A stretch of DNA of 64,000 nucleotides. Source: JABMRP01 sp964444795 (GTDB taxonomy: Bacteria; Planctomycetota; Planctomycetia; Pirellulales; Thermoguttaceae). Location of the stretch: positions 9,108 to 73,107 of the forward strand of contig CAYUIQ010000009.1 of assembly GCA_964444795.1 (NCBI GenBank). Direction: 5' to 3'. Numbering within the stretch: the stretch's first letter is position 1; every line of letters starts with the position of its first letter. Under the pieces are notes generated by a model. The model saw nothing but the letters and a program-made list of their open reading frames with translations, was not told the DNA's origin and did no database searches. The position numbers and the translations under genes are program-made. Below are positions 33,794 to 43,354 of the stretch, one piece after another.

Positions 33794-36700
33794 ATGTTGC
33801 GACAAGAGGCGGCGCGCGGAAAATGGGCGCTGACGGCGGGGATCGTCCTTGCAGTCTGTTACGCCATGTTCGCTGGAAACCACGGGCATCTTGCTCAAGC
33901 CGATGAACCGCCGAGCGAGTTCATCAATCCGTTCGATCCGAAGAACTGGCCCAAGGATCCGCCAATCGCAACAAGGCAAGTCGAGCTCCCGTGGCAAGTC
34001 TGGGGACAGTTCGACGGCCGGGAAGCGCGTATTTCGGGCGTTGTCGCCGTGCCGCCGGCGGAGGATTCGACCGGCGAGTACACCAGCACGTTGCCGCCGA
34101 TGGAACTTCGCTCGGGACGCCAGGCGATCGAGAAGGCGCTTCGACAGCCGATCTCGCTCGAATTGCAGGACGCCCCCTTGGACGAAGTCGCCCGTTTCCT
34201 GCAAAAACTCACGGGCGTGCCCATCGTTCTCGACCGACGGGCACTTGAAGAAGTCCTCGGTATCGATGCCAGCCAGACGCTGACGACCCTTCAGGTCTCC
34301 GACATTTCGGTGCGATCCGCGTTACGGACCATCTTGTCCCAACGCGAGTTGGACTACACGGTCGCCCGCGATTTCTCGATGGTCACGATCGAGCCGAAGG
34401 CGGGTGGTCGTCTCTTCACCAGGGCGTATCCGGTCGCCGATCTGGTGGTCCGGCGTGAGCCGTCCGGCGCGAAGGTGGCCGATTTCGATACGTTGGAGAA
34501 ACTCATCACCGTCTGTGTATCTCCCGTCTGGGGTGCCGCGCTGAACTCTCCCGGCGGGCTGTCCGGCAGCCTGTCGCATCACGAAGGATCGCTCTCGCTG
34601 GTTGCCGCCACCAACGGGCACGGGCACGCCGAAATCGGTTCGCTGCTTGCCGGGTTGCGAGAAGCGGCGCGGCAGTTGGCCCGGGGGAGTTGGACACCCG
34701 TGCCTCTGACCGAGCGGGTACCAAGCGAGAAGAAAATCCGCGCGGCGCTTCGGCGGAAAGTCACGCTTCGTTGCGAAGACGAGCCACTGGACCGTCTTGT
34801 CGAGCAATTGGCCAAGCAGCACGGCATCAACATCGTGTTCGATCGGCTCGATTTGAAGGAAGTGCTCGGTATCGTGCCTGGAGAGCAGATGATTACGTGC
34901 GATCTGCCCGAGATGTCGCTCGGCTCGGCACTGAAGTTCGTGCTCCGTCAGATCGAATCGACTTACCGGATCGAGAACGAGTGCCTGTTCATCACCACGC
35001 AGGAGAAATCGGACCAGATACTTTCGCCCTGGCTGTACCCGGTCGGCGACTTAACGGCCGGTCCCCAGGGATCGGAGCGCCGCCGCCGCGAGTTAGGAAT
35101 GCTCGAAGAACTGATCGCCGGGATTGTCTGGCCGGAGAGTTGGGACCGAGTCGGCGGACCGGGAACCACGATGACCGTCCCACTGGCGGGCATGACGGCG
35201 ATCTTCGCGTGGCATACCCAGGACACGCACGAAGAAATCGGCGAGTTCTTCACCGCCCTGCGACGAGCCGTTCGTCAATCGGCGCAAGGCGACATGACGC
35301 CCGTGCCACTCGATCTGGACTCTCCGACGCAGAAGAAACTCCTCAAGGCGCTCGATCAGGAGATTACGCTCCACTTGGAGAACACGCCGCTGGAGGAAGT
35401 CGTCCGGCATTTGAGCAAGCTCACCGGCGTTACCTTCGTTCTAGATCGCGCGGAAATCAAACAGGTGCTGGGCATCGGCCCGGACGAATCCATCTCGATC
35501 GACGTGACCGACGTACCGCTGCGCCTGGTGCTCCGACAAATCCTGTCGCAGCTCGAGTTGATGTGGTGGATCGAAGACGAGTATATCCTGATCACGACCT
35601 GCGAGAAGGCCGACCAGATACTGAGCGTCACGTTCTATCCGGCGGACGATCTGGTGAGCGGCGTGGACCGAAGTGGCCGTGATTTGGACGAACTCGCCGA
35701 ACTCATCTCGACCGTCGACAGCCCGTGGAGTTGGGAAGAAGTTGGCGGACCGGGGGACCTTGCGCCCGCTCGAATTGCCGGAACCAACCTCATCCTCGTC
35801 CGCCAGACCGCCGACGTGCATGAGGAAATTGCCGAGTTCTTCGGCCTCTTGCGACGGGGCGTTCGGCAATTAGCCGCGGGAAAAGCCCCCTCGCCGATCT
35901 GCCTTTCACCGGAGGAGGAAAAACTCCATCGAGTGCTCCGGCGGAAGGTAACGCTGTATTTTGAAAATGAGCCGCTGGAGGCGGTCGCCCGGCAACTGGA
36001 GAAGACCACCGGCATCGGCGTGGAACTCGATGTACTCGAAATCAAACACGTGCTGAACCTCGGCCCGGACGTACCCGTCTCGATCGACGTGACCGACGTG
36101 CCGTTGGGCCGGGCACTGGATCGAATGTTGTTTCCGCGGGAGATGACTTGGGTGATTGGAGGCAACTACATCCTGATTACGACCGACGACAAGGCCGACC
36201 AGATGCTGAGCATCTGGCTCTATCCGGTCGGCGATCTGGTGGAGCCGCGCGAGCATGTACGGCGGGCGGACTGGAACTTCGACAGCTTGTGCAACATTCT
36301 GACCGGGTCGGTATGTCCGCACACATGGGAAGAGGTCGGTGGTCCCGGTACGTTGATGCCGACGCAAGTGGGCGGTCTCCGTGCCCTGGTGGCTCGACAG
36401 ACTCGGAAAGTCCACGAAGAAATGGCCGCGGCGCTGGCCGCCCTGCGCAAAGCGGCCCGCCAGTCGGCCCAAGGCAGCCTGACGCCGGTGCAACTGACCC
36501 CCGACGCACATGGCGAGAAGAAGATCCTTGAACAACTTCGGCGCAACGTGACGATCGATATCCAGAAGGAGCCACTGCAAGCGACCATCGAAAAACTCCG
36601 GGCGGTCTCGGGCATCGACATCATCGTCGATTACACGGAAACCCGGGCCGTGTTGGGGATTGACCCCGATGACCCGGTCTCGATCGCGTGCGTCGACCAG

Positions 36701-37399
36701 TCCCTCGGCTCCGCGCTGCGACGTTCGCTTCACCCCTTGGACCTGACCTGGATCATCGAAGACGAGCGTCTGGTGATTACAACTCGGGAGAAGGCGGAGC
36801 GTGCGTTGGTCTACTGGCTACACCCGGTACGCGACCTGGTCACGCTCTCCCGCGCCGTGGACCCCGCGGACTACGATTTCAATTCGCTGGAGGTACTGAT
36901 CATGATCACCGTTCCGCCAGAGAGCTGGCCCGACGGATCAGGGCCCGGACCCATTGGGCATGTGGAACTCGCCGGCATGGCCGCGTTTCTGGTTCCACAG
37001 AACCGGGAGGTACAGGAGGAAATCGCCGCGTTACTTACTGCCCTGCGACGCGCCGTGCGGCAGTCGGACCGAGGCGACATGACGCCCGTATTGCTGACCG
37101 GGCTCTCGCGCCCCGCGAGAGAATCGGATCAAATGCTCGAAATGCAGATCTATCCGGTCGAAGATCTCATCCACCTGCATGACCCACCGAAAACACTCGA
37201 CGACGCCCTCGGGTCGCTCGAAAAGGTGATCATGGCAACCGGCCAGCCGAAGAGCTGGGAGGAGGACGTCGGGGGCTGGGGATCCGCGTCGCCGATCGTG
37301 CTGGACGGCATGCCGGCGATGCTTGTTCGCCAGACCGCGGAGGTGCATGACGAGATCGCCGTATTGCTCGACAAGCTGCGCGCGGCGGGGGAAAAGTAG
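33794..37399 (+). CDS. Exported protein of five and a half STN/secretin-N-like repeats
   Basis: 1201 residues. Signal peptide/anchor at about 10-35. From residue 110 the protein repeats a unit of ~200 residues: a half of the type 'ALRRKVTLYFENEPLEAVAR...VLG' (STN-like), then 'YPVGDL' and 'VGGPGT...ETHEEI..LL..LR' (secretin_N-like). Starts fall near residues 110, 312, 512, 707 and 907; the sixth (about 1111-1201) has only the YPVEDL half. The STN and 'YPVxDL' modules occur singly in planctomycete secretion/TonB-like proteins. Five in a row is unusual. ATG 33794 follows AGGGGAC. Confidence 0.72.
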   Translation: MLRQEAARGKWALTAGIVLAVCYAMFAGNHGHLAQADEPPSEFINPFDPKNWPKDPPIATRQVELPWQVWGQFDGREARISGVVAVPPAEDSTGEYTSTLPPMELRSGRQAIEKALRQPISLELQDAPLDEVARFLQKLTGVPIVLDRRALEEVLGIDASQTLTTLQVSDISVRSALRTILSQRELDYTVARDFSMVTIEPKAGGRLFTRAYPVADLVVRREPSGAKVADFDTLEKLITVCVSPVWGAALNSPGGLSGSLSHHEGSLSLVAATNGHGHAEIGSLLAGLREAARQLARGSWTPVPLTERVPSEKKIRAALRRKVTLRCEDEPLDRLVEQLAKQHGINIVFDRLDLKEVLGIVPGEQMITCDLPEMSLGSALKFVLRQIESTYRIENECLFITTQEKSDQILSPWLYPVGDLTAGPQGSERRRRELGMLEELIAGIVWPESWDRVGGPGTTMTVPLAGMTAIFAWHTQDTHEEIGEFFTALRRAVRQSAQGDMTPVPLDLDSPTQKKLLKALDQEITLHLENTPLEEVVRHLSKLTGVTFVLDRAEIKQVLGIGPDESISIDVTDVPLRLVLRQILSQLELMWWIEDEYILITTCEKADQILSVTFYPADDLVSGVDRSGRDLDELAELISTVDSPWSWEEVGGPGDLAPARIAGTNLILVRQTADVHEEIAEFFGLLRRGVRQLAAGKAPSPICLSPEEEKLHRVLRRKVTLYFENEPLEAVARQLEKTTGIGVELDVLEIKHVLNLGPDVPVSIDVTDVPLGRALDRMLFPREMTWVIGGNYILITTDDKADQMLSIWLYPVGDLVEPREHVRRADWNFDSLCNILTGSVCPHTWEEVGGPGTLMPTQVGGLRALVARQTRKVHEEMAAALAALRKAARQSAQGSLTPVQLTPDAHGEKKILEQLRRNVTIDIQKEPLQATIEKLRAVSGIDIIVDYTETRAVLGIDPDDPVSIACVDQSLGSALRRSLHPLDLTWIIEDERLVITTREKAERALVYWLHPVRDLVTLSRAVDPADYDFNSLEVLIMITVPPESWPDGSGPGPIGHVELAGMAAFLVPQNREVQEEIAALLTALRRAVRQSDRGDMTPVLLTGLSRPARESDQMLEMQIYPVEDLIHLHDPPKTLDDALGSLEKVIMATGQPKSWEEDVGGWGSASPIVLDGMPAMLVRQTAEVHDEIAVLLDKLRAAGEK

Positions 37400-37420
37400 A
37401 ATGCCCCTTTTCTCGCGTTG

Positions 37421-37477
37421 GGGTAGCTACGCTCGCCAGAGCGTGGAAATCCCACCGTCTGGCGACGGTAGCTACCC
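37421..37477. repeat. Palindromic repeat (GGGTAGCTACGCTCGCCAGA family)
   Basis: 20-base arms at 37421-37440 and 37458-37477 match at 18 of 20 positions after inversion. Located between the STN gene (plus) and the paralogue gene (minus), so convergent genes end either side. A related sequence is at 61256-61277. Confidence 0.78.
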
Positions 37478-37505
37478 AATCATCTGGGCTTGACTACGCC
37501 GCGTC

Positions 37506-39383
37506 TCACGAACCGGCGCGTCGCTCGGCGCGGATCACGCGCTGGCGCTCTTCGAGGTCGCGGATGGCCGGATAGTCGCGGGCGGCGCGGGCGGCGTTGA
37601 GTGCGAGGCGGATGAGATCCTCGGCGGCGGCGTATTGCTTGGCGCGAAGGGCGTCGCCGAGCAGTAGCTTGGCCCGGGCGGCAATCGCCGGACGATTGGC
37701 CAGCGCCATGCTGGAATCCCACGATCGGTTCAGTCCCGCGGCCTTCATGCCCATGGCGTCGATCTGATAGTATCGGGCCATCTCGTCGATGACTTCGCAG
37801 AGGACCATCGGATCGCCCACCTCGACGGCCAGATCGTGTACGATGCGGTAGAGCACATAACGCGATAAGGGATCGTCGCCCGTGTTGGCGGCCGCTTGGT
37901 AAAGCGTCTTGCCCAGAACCTTCTTGCCTTCGACGGTGCCAGCCTGGGTATATTCCGCCTCGAAGCGTTTGCGAATCGCCGCTTCGGCCGGCGCTTGGGC
38001 CGCGCGGTCCGGTGGAGCCGATCGGTTGGCGGGGGCGGGCGGTTGGGGTCGCGGGCCGACGTCGGGCAACACGCTGATCGGCTCGCCGGTGGCATCGACG
38101 GCCGCCCATTGCGGGGCGTCGGAGCCGGTGGCCGGCTCGACCGGTGGTGCCAGGGGTAACTCATCCAACAACTCAGTTCCCGCCGCACCGGCCTGTTGCC
38201 AGTATTGCCGGGCTCGTTTGCGATCGCCCCGCTTATCGACGGCCAGAAACGCACCGACGCACTGGTTGGCCGTGGGGCTTCCTTTGCGCAGTTTCATCTC
38301 GGCCAAGACGATCGCCAGGGCCGGCGGCAGGCCGAGCAAGGGATAGGTGTAATTGCGGCCGGCGGCGTGGACGGTCAACTGTCCGCCACCGACTTCCACA
38401 ACCGTCCCAACCGACTGGCCGACGTGTAGCTCCTGTCCCACGTGGAGCGTGCCGGCCGATTCGTCGACCGCCTTCCAAAACGTCAGTAGCGACTCGAACA
38501 GCTTCCGCGTCCTTGCCACCGAAGCCTGCTCGGCGGGCGTCATGTTCTCGGTCCGTGCGGCCGAGCCGAGATACGCGGCGGCCGTTTGCAGGTCGCGGAT
38601 GGACATCGCCTGCCGGGCGGCGGCCAGTTGACCGTCAACGCTCGAATCGGCACCCGCCGTCGGGTCGGCGTCGGCCCGGGCCATCAAGTCGGCCATCGAA
38701 CTGCGGCCCGGCATCCGTGGCGTGCCGTTGGGATACTCCGGCGGCCGGGATTTTGGGGAAGACGAGTCGCCCCCCGGCGGCCGCACCTTCTTTGGGGGTT
38801 GTCTGGATGGCGAAGCCGGCGTGCCCGGGTCCGCGTTACCGGCCGCCGGTTCCGACGACCCTTCCTTCTTCGCGCTCTTGGAAGAGGAGCTCCTGTTGCC
38901 GACCACCACGACAATCATTCCCACCACGATCACGATCGACGCGATGGCGATGATCGCCCCCGGCGAGAGCAACATGCCCGTCTTGCCGTTTCGGCCGTTG
39001 TCGTTGACCGAACCACGAGCGGTCTCTTGCGAGGGCTCCGAAACGACGATCCGCGGTCCTGCGTGGGTGGGCGTGTCGGAAGCCGGGGGTATGCCGGCCA
39101 CCAGCTCCGAGGGGATCTCCAGCTTGGGCGTCTGATCGGTGTTGATTTGTGGCAGAGGGCTCGCGGGAGTGGGTAGGGCTTTGCCCATGGGAAACGCGGA
39201 ATACTCGGGCGCCACCGGGAGCGACGATTTCGTAGCGGGCGAGCCGGTCGATCCGAGAGTGGGCGGAACGGCCATGGGAACGTCTCCCGGGCCGCCGGGT
39301 GCGCTGGGATTGCCCGCCTCGGGTGTCGTCGGCGGCGACGCCGGGTCGCGTTTGCGTTGTTGGGGATCGCTTGAATTGCTCAT
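37506..39383 (-). CDS. Single-TM protein, paralogue of 29623-31662
   Basis: 625 residues. The first ~135 are Pro/Ser/Thr-rich cytoplasmic sequence, then one transmembrane helix (about 137-162). After a basic/Pro linker, a helical region (DGQLAAARQAMSIRDLQTAAAY) and a small beta module (GRNYTYPLLGLPPALAIVL) lead to a helical C-terminus (YYQIDAMGMKAAGLNRSWD). These latter parts align with the J-like protein at 29623, so they are paralogues with different N-termini. It starts at ATG 39383; the RBS is weak. Role unknown. Confidence 0.72.
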   Translation of the reverse strand: MSNSSDPQQRKRDPASPPTTPEAGNPSAPGGPGDVPMAVPPTLGSTGSPATKSSLPVAPEYSAFPMGKALPTPASPLPQINTDQTPKLEIPSELVAGIPPASDTPTHAGPRIVVSEPSQETARGSVNDNGRNGKTGMLLSPGAIIAIASIVIVVGMIVVVVGNRSSSSKSAKKEGSSEPAAGNADPGTPASPSRQPPKKVRPPGGDSSSPKSRPPEYPNGTPRMPGRSSMADLMARADADPTAGADSSVDGQLAAARQAMSIRDLQTAAAYLGSAARTENMTPAEQASVARTRKLFESLLTFWKAVDESAGTLHVGQELHVGQSVGTVVEVGGGQLTVHAAGRNYTYPLLGLPPALAIVLAEMKLRKGSPTANQCVGAFLAVDKRGDRKRARQYWQQAGAAGTELLDELPLAPPVEPATGSDAPQWAAVDATGEPISVLPDVGPRPQPPAPANRSAPPDRAAQAPAEAAIRKRFEAEYTQAGTVEGKKVLGKTLYQAAANTGDDPLSRYVLYRIVHDLAVEVGDPMVLCEVIDEMARYYQIDAMGMKAAGLNRSWDSSMALANRPAIAARAKLLLGDALRAKQYAAAEDLIRLALNAARAARDYPAIRDLEERQRVIRAERRAGS

Positions 39384-39521
39384 GCTGCCGTCGCTCTGTG
39401 TCCGCTCCTCACTGCCAAACCGCGGGAGGCCAAACCGCGGAAGACTTGCCCAATGAAAGAGCGTTTCATTGTTACCGCTTCGGCGCTACCGCACAAGTAG
39501 CGTCACGGTTCGAGGCAAAGC

Positions 39522-39863
39522 CTAGAACGGCGGGAACACCGAATACGGCGCGACCACGCGAACCGAGCCTCGAACTGTCCGGCGGCGCACGCGGGTTGTC
39601 GCCTGATACGAGACCGACTCGGGAGCTACGAACACGGACGACCGACGGACGGCCGCCGAGGGCACGACGAGGTGCGAGGGGGGCTCGATGACGGGCACGG
39701 TGACCACCGGCGGCGGATAGGCGTAAACCGGTCCGACGGGATAGAAGCTGTGAACCACCGGCGCCGGCGTCACGACGGACACTCGATGGCGGACCTTTCG
39801 CGCGGCCGATGCCGTCGAACAGCACAGCAGCACGATCGCCGCGGTAGCGAGCAGACGTTTCAT
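39522..39863 (-). CDS. Small exported Val/Pro/Tyr-rich basic protein
   Basis: 113 residues. Signal peptide 1-20 (MKRLLATAAIVLLCCSTASA), then a basic segment (RKVRHRVSVV), a Pro/Tyr/Val-rich stretch (YPVGPVYAYPPPVVTVPV) and an Arg-rich end. No family recognised. AAGGATAG precedes the ATG. It may be an envelope or surface component. Confidence 0.62.
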   Translation of the reverse strand: MKRLLATAAIVLLCCSTASAARKVRHRVSVVTPAPVVHSFYPVGPVYAYPPPVVTVPVIEPPSHLVVPSAAVRRSSVFVAPESVSYQATTRVRRRTVRGSVRVVAPYSVFPPF

Positions 39864-40089
39864 TGGGCACTATCCTTTCAAGAGGGATCATCGCTACGAC
39901 CCGACCCATCGGGGCCAGGGCGGACAGGGGCGAACAAGCGTAGCTTGCGATGGGCGACGAGACAAGCGGCCCTTGGGCCACGCCGGCTCCCCTTGTGCTT
40001 CTCGTGATATTGGCGTACCGTTTTGGGCAGGTGGTTGTTGTTCCATGGAAGATGATAGGGGCCCACTTCATCACACGAGGACGGTTTTC

Positions 40090-41442
40090 ATGCCCTTGCC
40101 GCTCGATCTGACTCCCTTCGAAATGTTCCTGTTGGGGCCGGGAGCGCAAGGGGGTCCGATGACGTTCATCATTCGGCTGATCCTTTCCGGGCCGTTTGAC
40201 CCGGCGGCGTTTCGGGTCGCCGTCGATCGAGCCGTGGCCGAGCACCCGCTGCTGGGCGCGCATGTCGCCCCGTTTCGGCGATGGGGTTTCCGCTCGTGTC
40301 GCTGGGTGCCGGCATCCCCGAAAGACACGTATCTTGACGTGGCCGGCGCCGGGGTGCCGCTGAATTTCCCCGCCGGGGAGCCGTTCGATCTTGCCACCGA
40401 GACGGGGCTGCGGATTTGGGTCCGTCACGGAGACGGCTCGGTGGACATCCGCTTTCAGTTCCACCACGCTTGTTGCGACGGCACGGGCGCCTATCGGGTC
40501 ATCGAGGACATCCTCTGCGTTTACGATCAGATAATCAACGGCCAGTCGTCTCGGGCCGAATTGCGCGCGCTGGATCGCCGATTGCTGGTCCGGCGCGATC
40601 AACTCAAGGTCAACCCGATGCGATGGCTCGCGCGGCTGCGGCGCAATCTGCTGATCCTCCCGCGGCGGACCGCCCGGTTCTTTCTGGAGAAGTTGGCCCC
40701 GCTGCGATCGTCGGGCACCGCCGGTCTGGCCGACGACGACGCGCGACGGGTTCCCGACATGCCGACTCATACGTTTGACAAGTCTCAGACCAAGCGTCTG
40801 CGCGAGGTGGCCTTGGCCGGGGGGGGGTCGACGAACGAACTTCTGCTGCGCGATCTCCTCTTGTCGCTTCGGCAATGGAACGCGGATCATGGCGGCGACT
40901 GTCGACGGCGGACGTTACGGGTCCTGGTGCCGGTCTCGCTACGGCGACAGGAAGACGACGAAATGCCCGCGGCCAACGTCGTCTCGATGGTCTACATCGA
41001 CCGCCGCGCGGCCGCCATGGATCGGCCGTCCGAACTTCTGGCCGACCTCGCCCGGGAAATCCACTACATTCGCACCTGGCAGATCGATCACTCGTGGCAC
41101 CGGGCCGCGCGGCGTCTTCGGTTTGTGTTGCCGGCGGTCTCATCGCTGGGCTGGCTGGTTCACCGGTGCTTTGCCACGGCCGTTCTGAGCAACATGGGCA
41201 AGGTAATGACTCGAGCGCTGCTTCCGCGCCGGGGCGGGAAACTGATGGCCGGTCAACTCACCTTGGAGGAGATCCACGGAGCCCCGCCGGCCACTCCGTA
41301 CATTCCCGCGTCCTTCGGCTGCCACTGGTACGCCGGGCGACTTGGGCTGACGCTCAATTACCGTCGCCAGCATTTTACCGCCAAGGAGGCCGAATCGCTG
41401 CTGGGCTGCTGGGTCGATCGGCTGCGAGAAACGGCCGAGTAG
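40090..41442 (+). CDS. Condensation/WS-DGAT-like acyltransferase
   Basis: About 450 residues of the CoA-dependent acyltransferase/condensation superfamily. The catalytic HHxxxDG motif appears as FHHACCDGTG near residue 125, with a shape typical of wax-ester synthase/alkanoyl transferase and NRPS condensation relatives. A later PVSLRR and NVVSMVYID pattern belongs to the same fold. Substrates unknown; no peptide synthetase is nearby. Start ATG 40090 (MPLPLDLTPFEMFLL) has a GAGGA nearby; ATG 40045 is an in-frame alternative. Confidence 0.75.
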   Translation: MPLPLDLTPFEMFLLGPGAQGGPMTFIIRLILSGPFDPAAFRVAVDRAVAEHPLLGAHVAPFRRWGFRSCRWVPASPKDTYLDVAGAGVPLNFPAGEPFDLATETGLRIWVRHGDGSVDIRFQFHHACCDGTGAYRVIEDILCVYDQIINGQSSRAELRALDRRLLVRRDQLKVNPMRWLARLRRNLLILPRRTARFFLEKLAPLRSSGTAGLADDDARRVPDMPTHTFDKSQTKRLREVALAGGGSTNELLLRDLLLSLRQWNADHGGDCRRRTLRVLVPVSLRRQEDDEMPAANVVSMVYIDRRAAAMDRPSELLADLAREIHYIRTWQIDHSWHRAARRLRFVLPAVSSLGWLVHRCFATAVLSNMGKVMTRALLPRRGGKLMAGQLTLEEIHGAPPATPYIPASFGCHWYAGRLGLTLNYRRQHFTAKEAESLLGCWVDRLRETAE

Positions 41443-41489
41443 AGACGCTCGGCGTTCGGACACTGGGGGTAACGCCGTTAAGAATGTAG

Positions 41490-41509
41490 CCGAAGTCGTG
41501 AGACTTCGG
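41490..41509. repeat. Palindrome (CCGAAGTC-GTGA-GACTTCGG)
   Basis: Perfect 8-base arms and 4-base loop, preceded by GTAG. It lies 48 bases after the acyltransferase stop. Similar in style to 13879. Confidence 0.6.
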
Positions 41510-41558
41510 GGGGCATCAAGAGTCGCTCGAATTCTCACGAATCCGGCTACCAGAATCG

Positions 41559-41999
41559 TTACCGGCGTTTTTTCTTCTTGCCCTTGCCCTTCTTCCGTTG
41601 TTGGGCGGCGCGTTTGGCGGCCGCCTTGCGCGCGGCTTCGGCGCGGCGGGCCATTTCGGCCATGTATTTCTGCTGCCGAACGTGGATGACGTGGTTGACG
41701 TAGGCTTTGATTTCGGCGCGGATCTCGTAGACGTCGCGGGCCGCCTCGCGTTTCGCCGCGGTGCCCTCGGCCATTTGCACCCGCTCCAGTGCCGAACGCA
41801 GATGAGGTTCGACACGGTTGCGGAAGGCGATCGCCGCCTTGGCTTCCGCGGGCGTGAAGGACATGCCCTTGGGCAGCGTGAATGCCAACTCGACCGGATC
41901 CTTCTTCACGGGAACGTCGAACTGGGCAACCGCCACGCCGCGACTCGCAAGGAGCACGAAAACAACCACCGGCAACGTGCGGCACATGGTTCGTAACAT
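41559..41999 (-). CDS. Exported helical protein with a Lys/Arg-rich tail
   Basis: 146 residues. Signal peptide 1-25, a short beta segment, then a helical Ala/Glu/Arg-rich region (AEAKAAIAFRNRVEPHLRSA) with coiled-coil character, ending in about 30 residues dominated by Lys/Arg/Ala (RKKGKGKKKKRR). The tail could bind nucleic acid or acidic polymers in the envelope. GAGGAGA precedes ATG 41999. Function unknown. The larger exported gene starting at 43354 ends 30 bases upstream and may be co-transcribed. Confidence 0.68.
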   Translation of the reverse strand: MLRTMCRTLPVVVFVLLASRGVAVAQFDVPVKKDPVELAFTLPKGMSFTPAEAKAAIAFRNRVEPHLRSALERVQMAEGTAAKREAARDVYEIRAEIKAYVNHVIHVRQQKYMAEMARRAEAARKAAAKRAAQQRKKGKGKKKKRR

Positions 42000-42028
42000 G
42001 GAGATTCTCCTCGTGGTAAGCGTGGGGA

Positions 42029-43354
42029 CTACTGCAACAGCAGCTTGCGTTCACGTTCGGTCAACTCTTGGGCGGTTACGGCGATTTCGTATTGCATTTG
42101 GCCGCTGAATCGCTTTCCCTCCCAGCCATATGCCTGGCCGGCGCCCATGTCGTGCATTACGTGGCCGAACCCCCACCCTCGGTTGCCGCGCCCGAGGCTT
42201 GGTCCGGTGATGGCGACATCGCCCTTGTTGGACACCCAACCCTTGTGGAAGATACCCACGGAAACGCCTCCCCACGAGCGGCGGTTGCTACCGGCCCAGC
42301 CGAAATTGCCGGGCCCTTCCACTCGTTCCTGCGTGAGAGCGGCTTTGGAAATCCCCGAGATCACCGAATCGCCCGTGTCCATGCGACGCACACGCACGTA
42401 GCGGATGTTGTCGGGCACGTTGTCTTCGATCTCCAGGGCCATTCCCAGCGGGCTCTTATGGTTCGTATTCCACATCTTGGGGTCGGCCGAGCGGAAGACC
42501 ACGAGCCACCGTTGTGGTCCGATGCCCACGCCGGCGATCAGCTCTTTCTGCAGGGCCCGGGCTTGATCGGCCCGGCCCGACTGCGTGTAGTCACGAATGG
42601 CCAGACGGTAGGCTCCGGTCAACCGGTCGCTGGCCTCGCCGAGTTGGTAGTTGTATCGTTTCTTGGCACGTTGCAGCGTGCCGCCAGCGGGTGGACGTAT
42701 GTCGCCCTCTTTGTCGAACTGGGCCTTCATCGCCTGCGCGGTCTTGACGCCGTCGAGATCGCCTTTGGCCGCCAGTGTCTTGATCTCCCGGTCGATGGCC
42801 TCGGCCATTTCCTTTCGGGCCGCCTCGTAGGCCACCGCTTGCCGCTCCTTGGCCGCGTCGAGCTTCGCCATGGTCGGGTCGGCGGATCGCCCGGGCGAGG
42901 CAGCCGGCCCGGCGGATTCCGCAGTGCCGAACTTGGCGAAGGTCCGCGATTCGGCGCGAACTTGAGTCGCCTCCTCGATCTTGAGTTGCTGCGTATACTG
43001 CTTGACCGCCGTGTCGTACGCGTCGAGCATCGTGCGGTCGAAATGCGATTTCTTTTGCGCATAGGCCTTGGCCGCCTCGGCCATCGACTCCGAGGCCGGC
43101 AACTTGCCGCTGGCGGTGAAGGCCTCTCGCTCGGCAACCAGTACTCCCACCGTATCCAAGTCCCCGGTGGCGGCCGCCGCCTTGACTGCTGCCCCGAAGG
43201 CCGCGTCGACCTTGGCCTTTTCTCGCTTCACGACATCGGTGTAGAGCCCCTTGAGGCGGTCCAATTCCGCTCGAATCGGATCATCACCCATCGCCGCGGA
43301 ACCGCTGGCCAATATGCCAATCAGCAGAACCATCCGTCCCGTGAATCGCCGCAC
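42029..43354 (-). CDS. Exported coiled-coil protein, hypothetical
   Basis: 441 residues with a signal peptide (1-22), long helical Ala/Lys/Glu-rich repeats (VKREKAKVDAAFGAAVKAAA, then a second similar block near 150-210), and a beta-rich C-terminal domain (WLVVFRSADPKMWNTNHKSP onward). No known family. GTG is the start at 43354, with AGGAGG 8 bases upstream. Shares its strand and probably transcript with the small Lys-rich protein. Confidence 0.68.
   Translation of the reverse strand: MRRFTGRMVLLIGILASGSAAMGDDPIRAELDRLKGLYTDVVKREKAKVDAAFGAAVKAAAATGDLDTVGVLVAEREAFTASGKLPASESMAEAAKAYAQKKSHFDRTMLDAYDTAVKQYTQQLKIEEATQVRAESRTFAKFGTAESAGPAASPGRSADPTMAKLDAAKERQAVAYEAARKEMAEAIDREIKTLAAKGDLDGVKTAQAMKAQFDKEGDIRPPAGGTLQRAKKRYNYQLGEASDRLTGAYRLAIRDYTQSGRADQARALQKELIAGVGIGPQRWLVVFRSADPKMWNTNHKSPLGMALEIEDNVPDNIRYVRVRRMDTGDSVISGISKAALTQERVEGPGNFGWAGSNRRSWGGVSVGIFHKGWVSNKGDVAITGPSLGRGNRGWGFGHVMHDMGAGQAYGWEGKRFSGQMQYEIAVTAQELTERERKLLLQ

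Noticed and set aside
39472..40890. Long minus-strand frame opposite the acyltransferase and small exported protein
   Set aside because: Antisense, rich in Arg/Pro/Gly, no RBS; two supported genes lie on the other frames.
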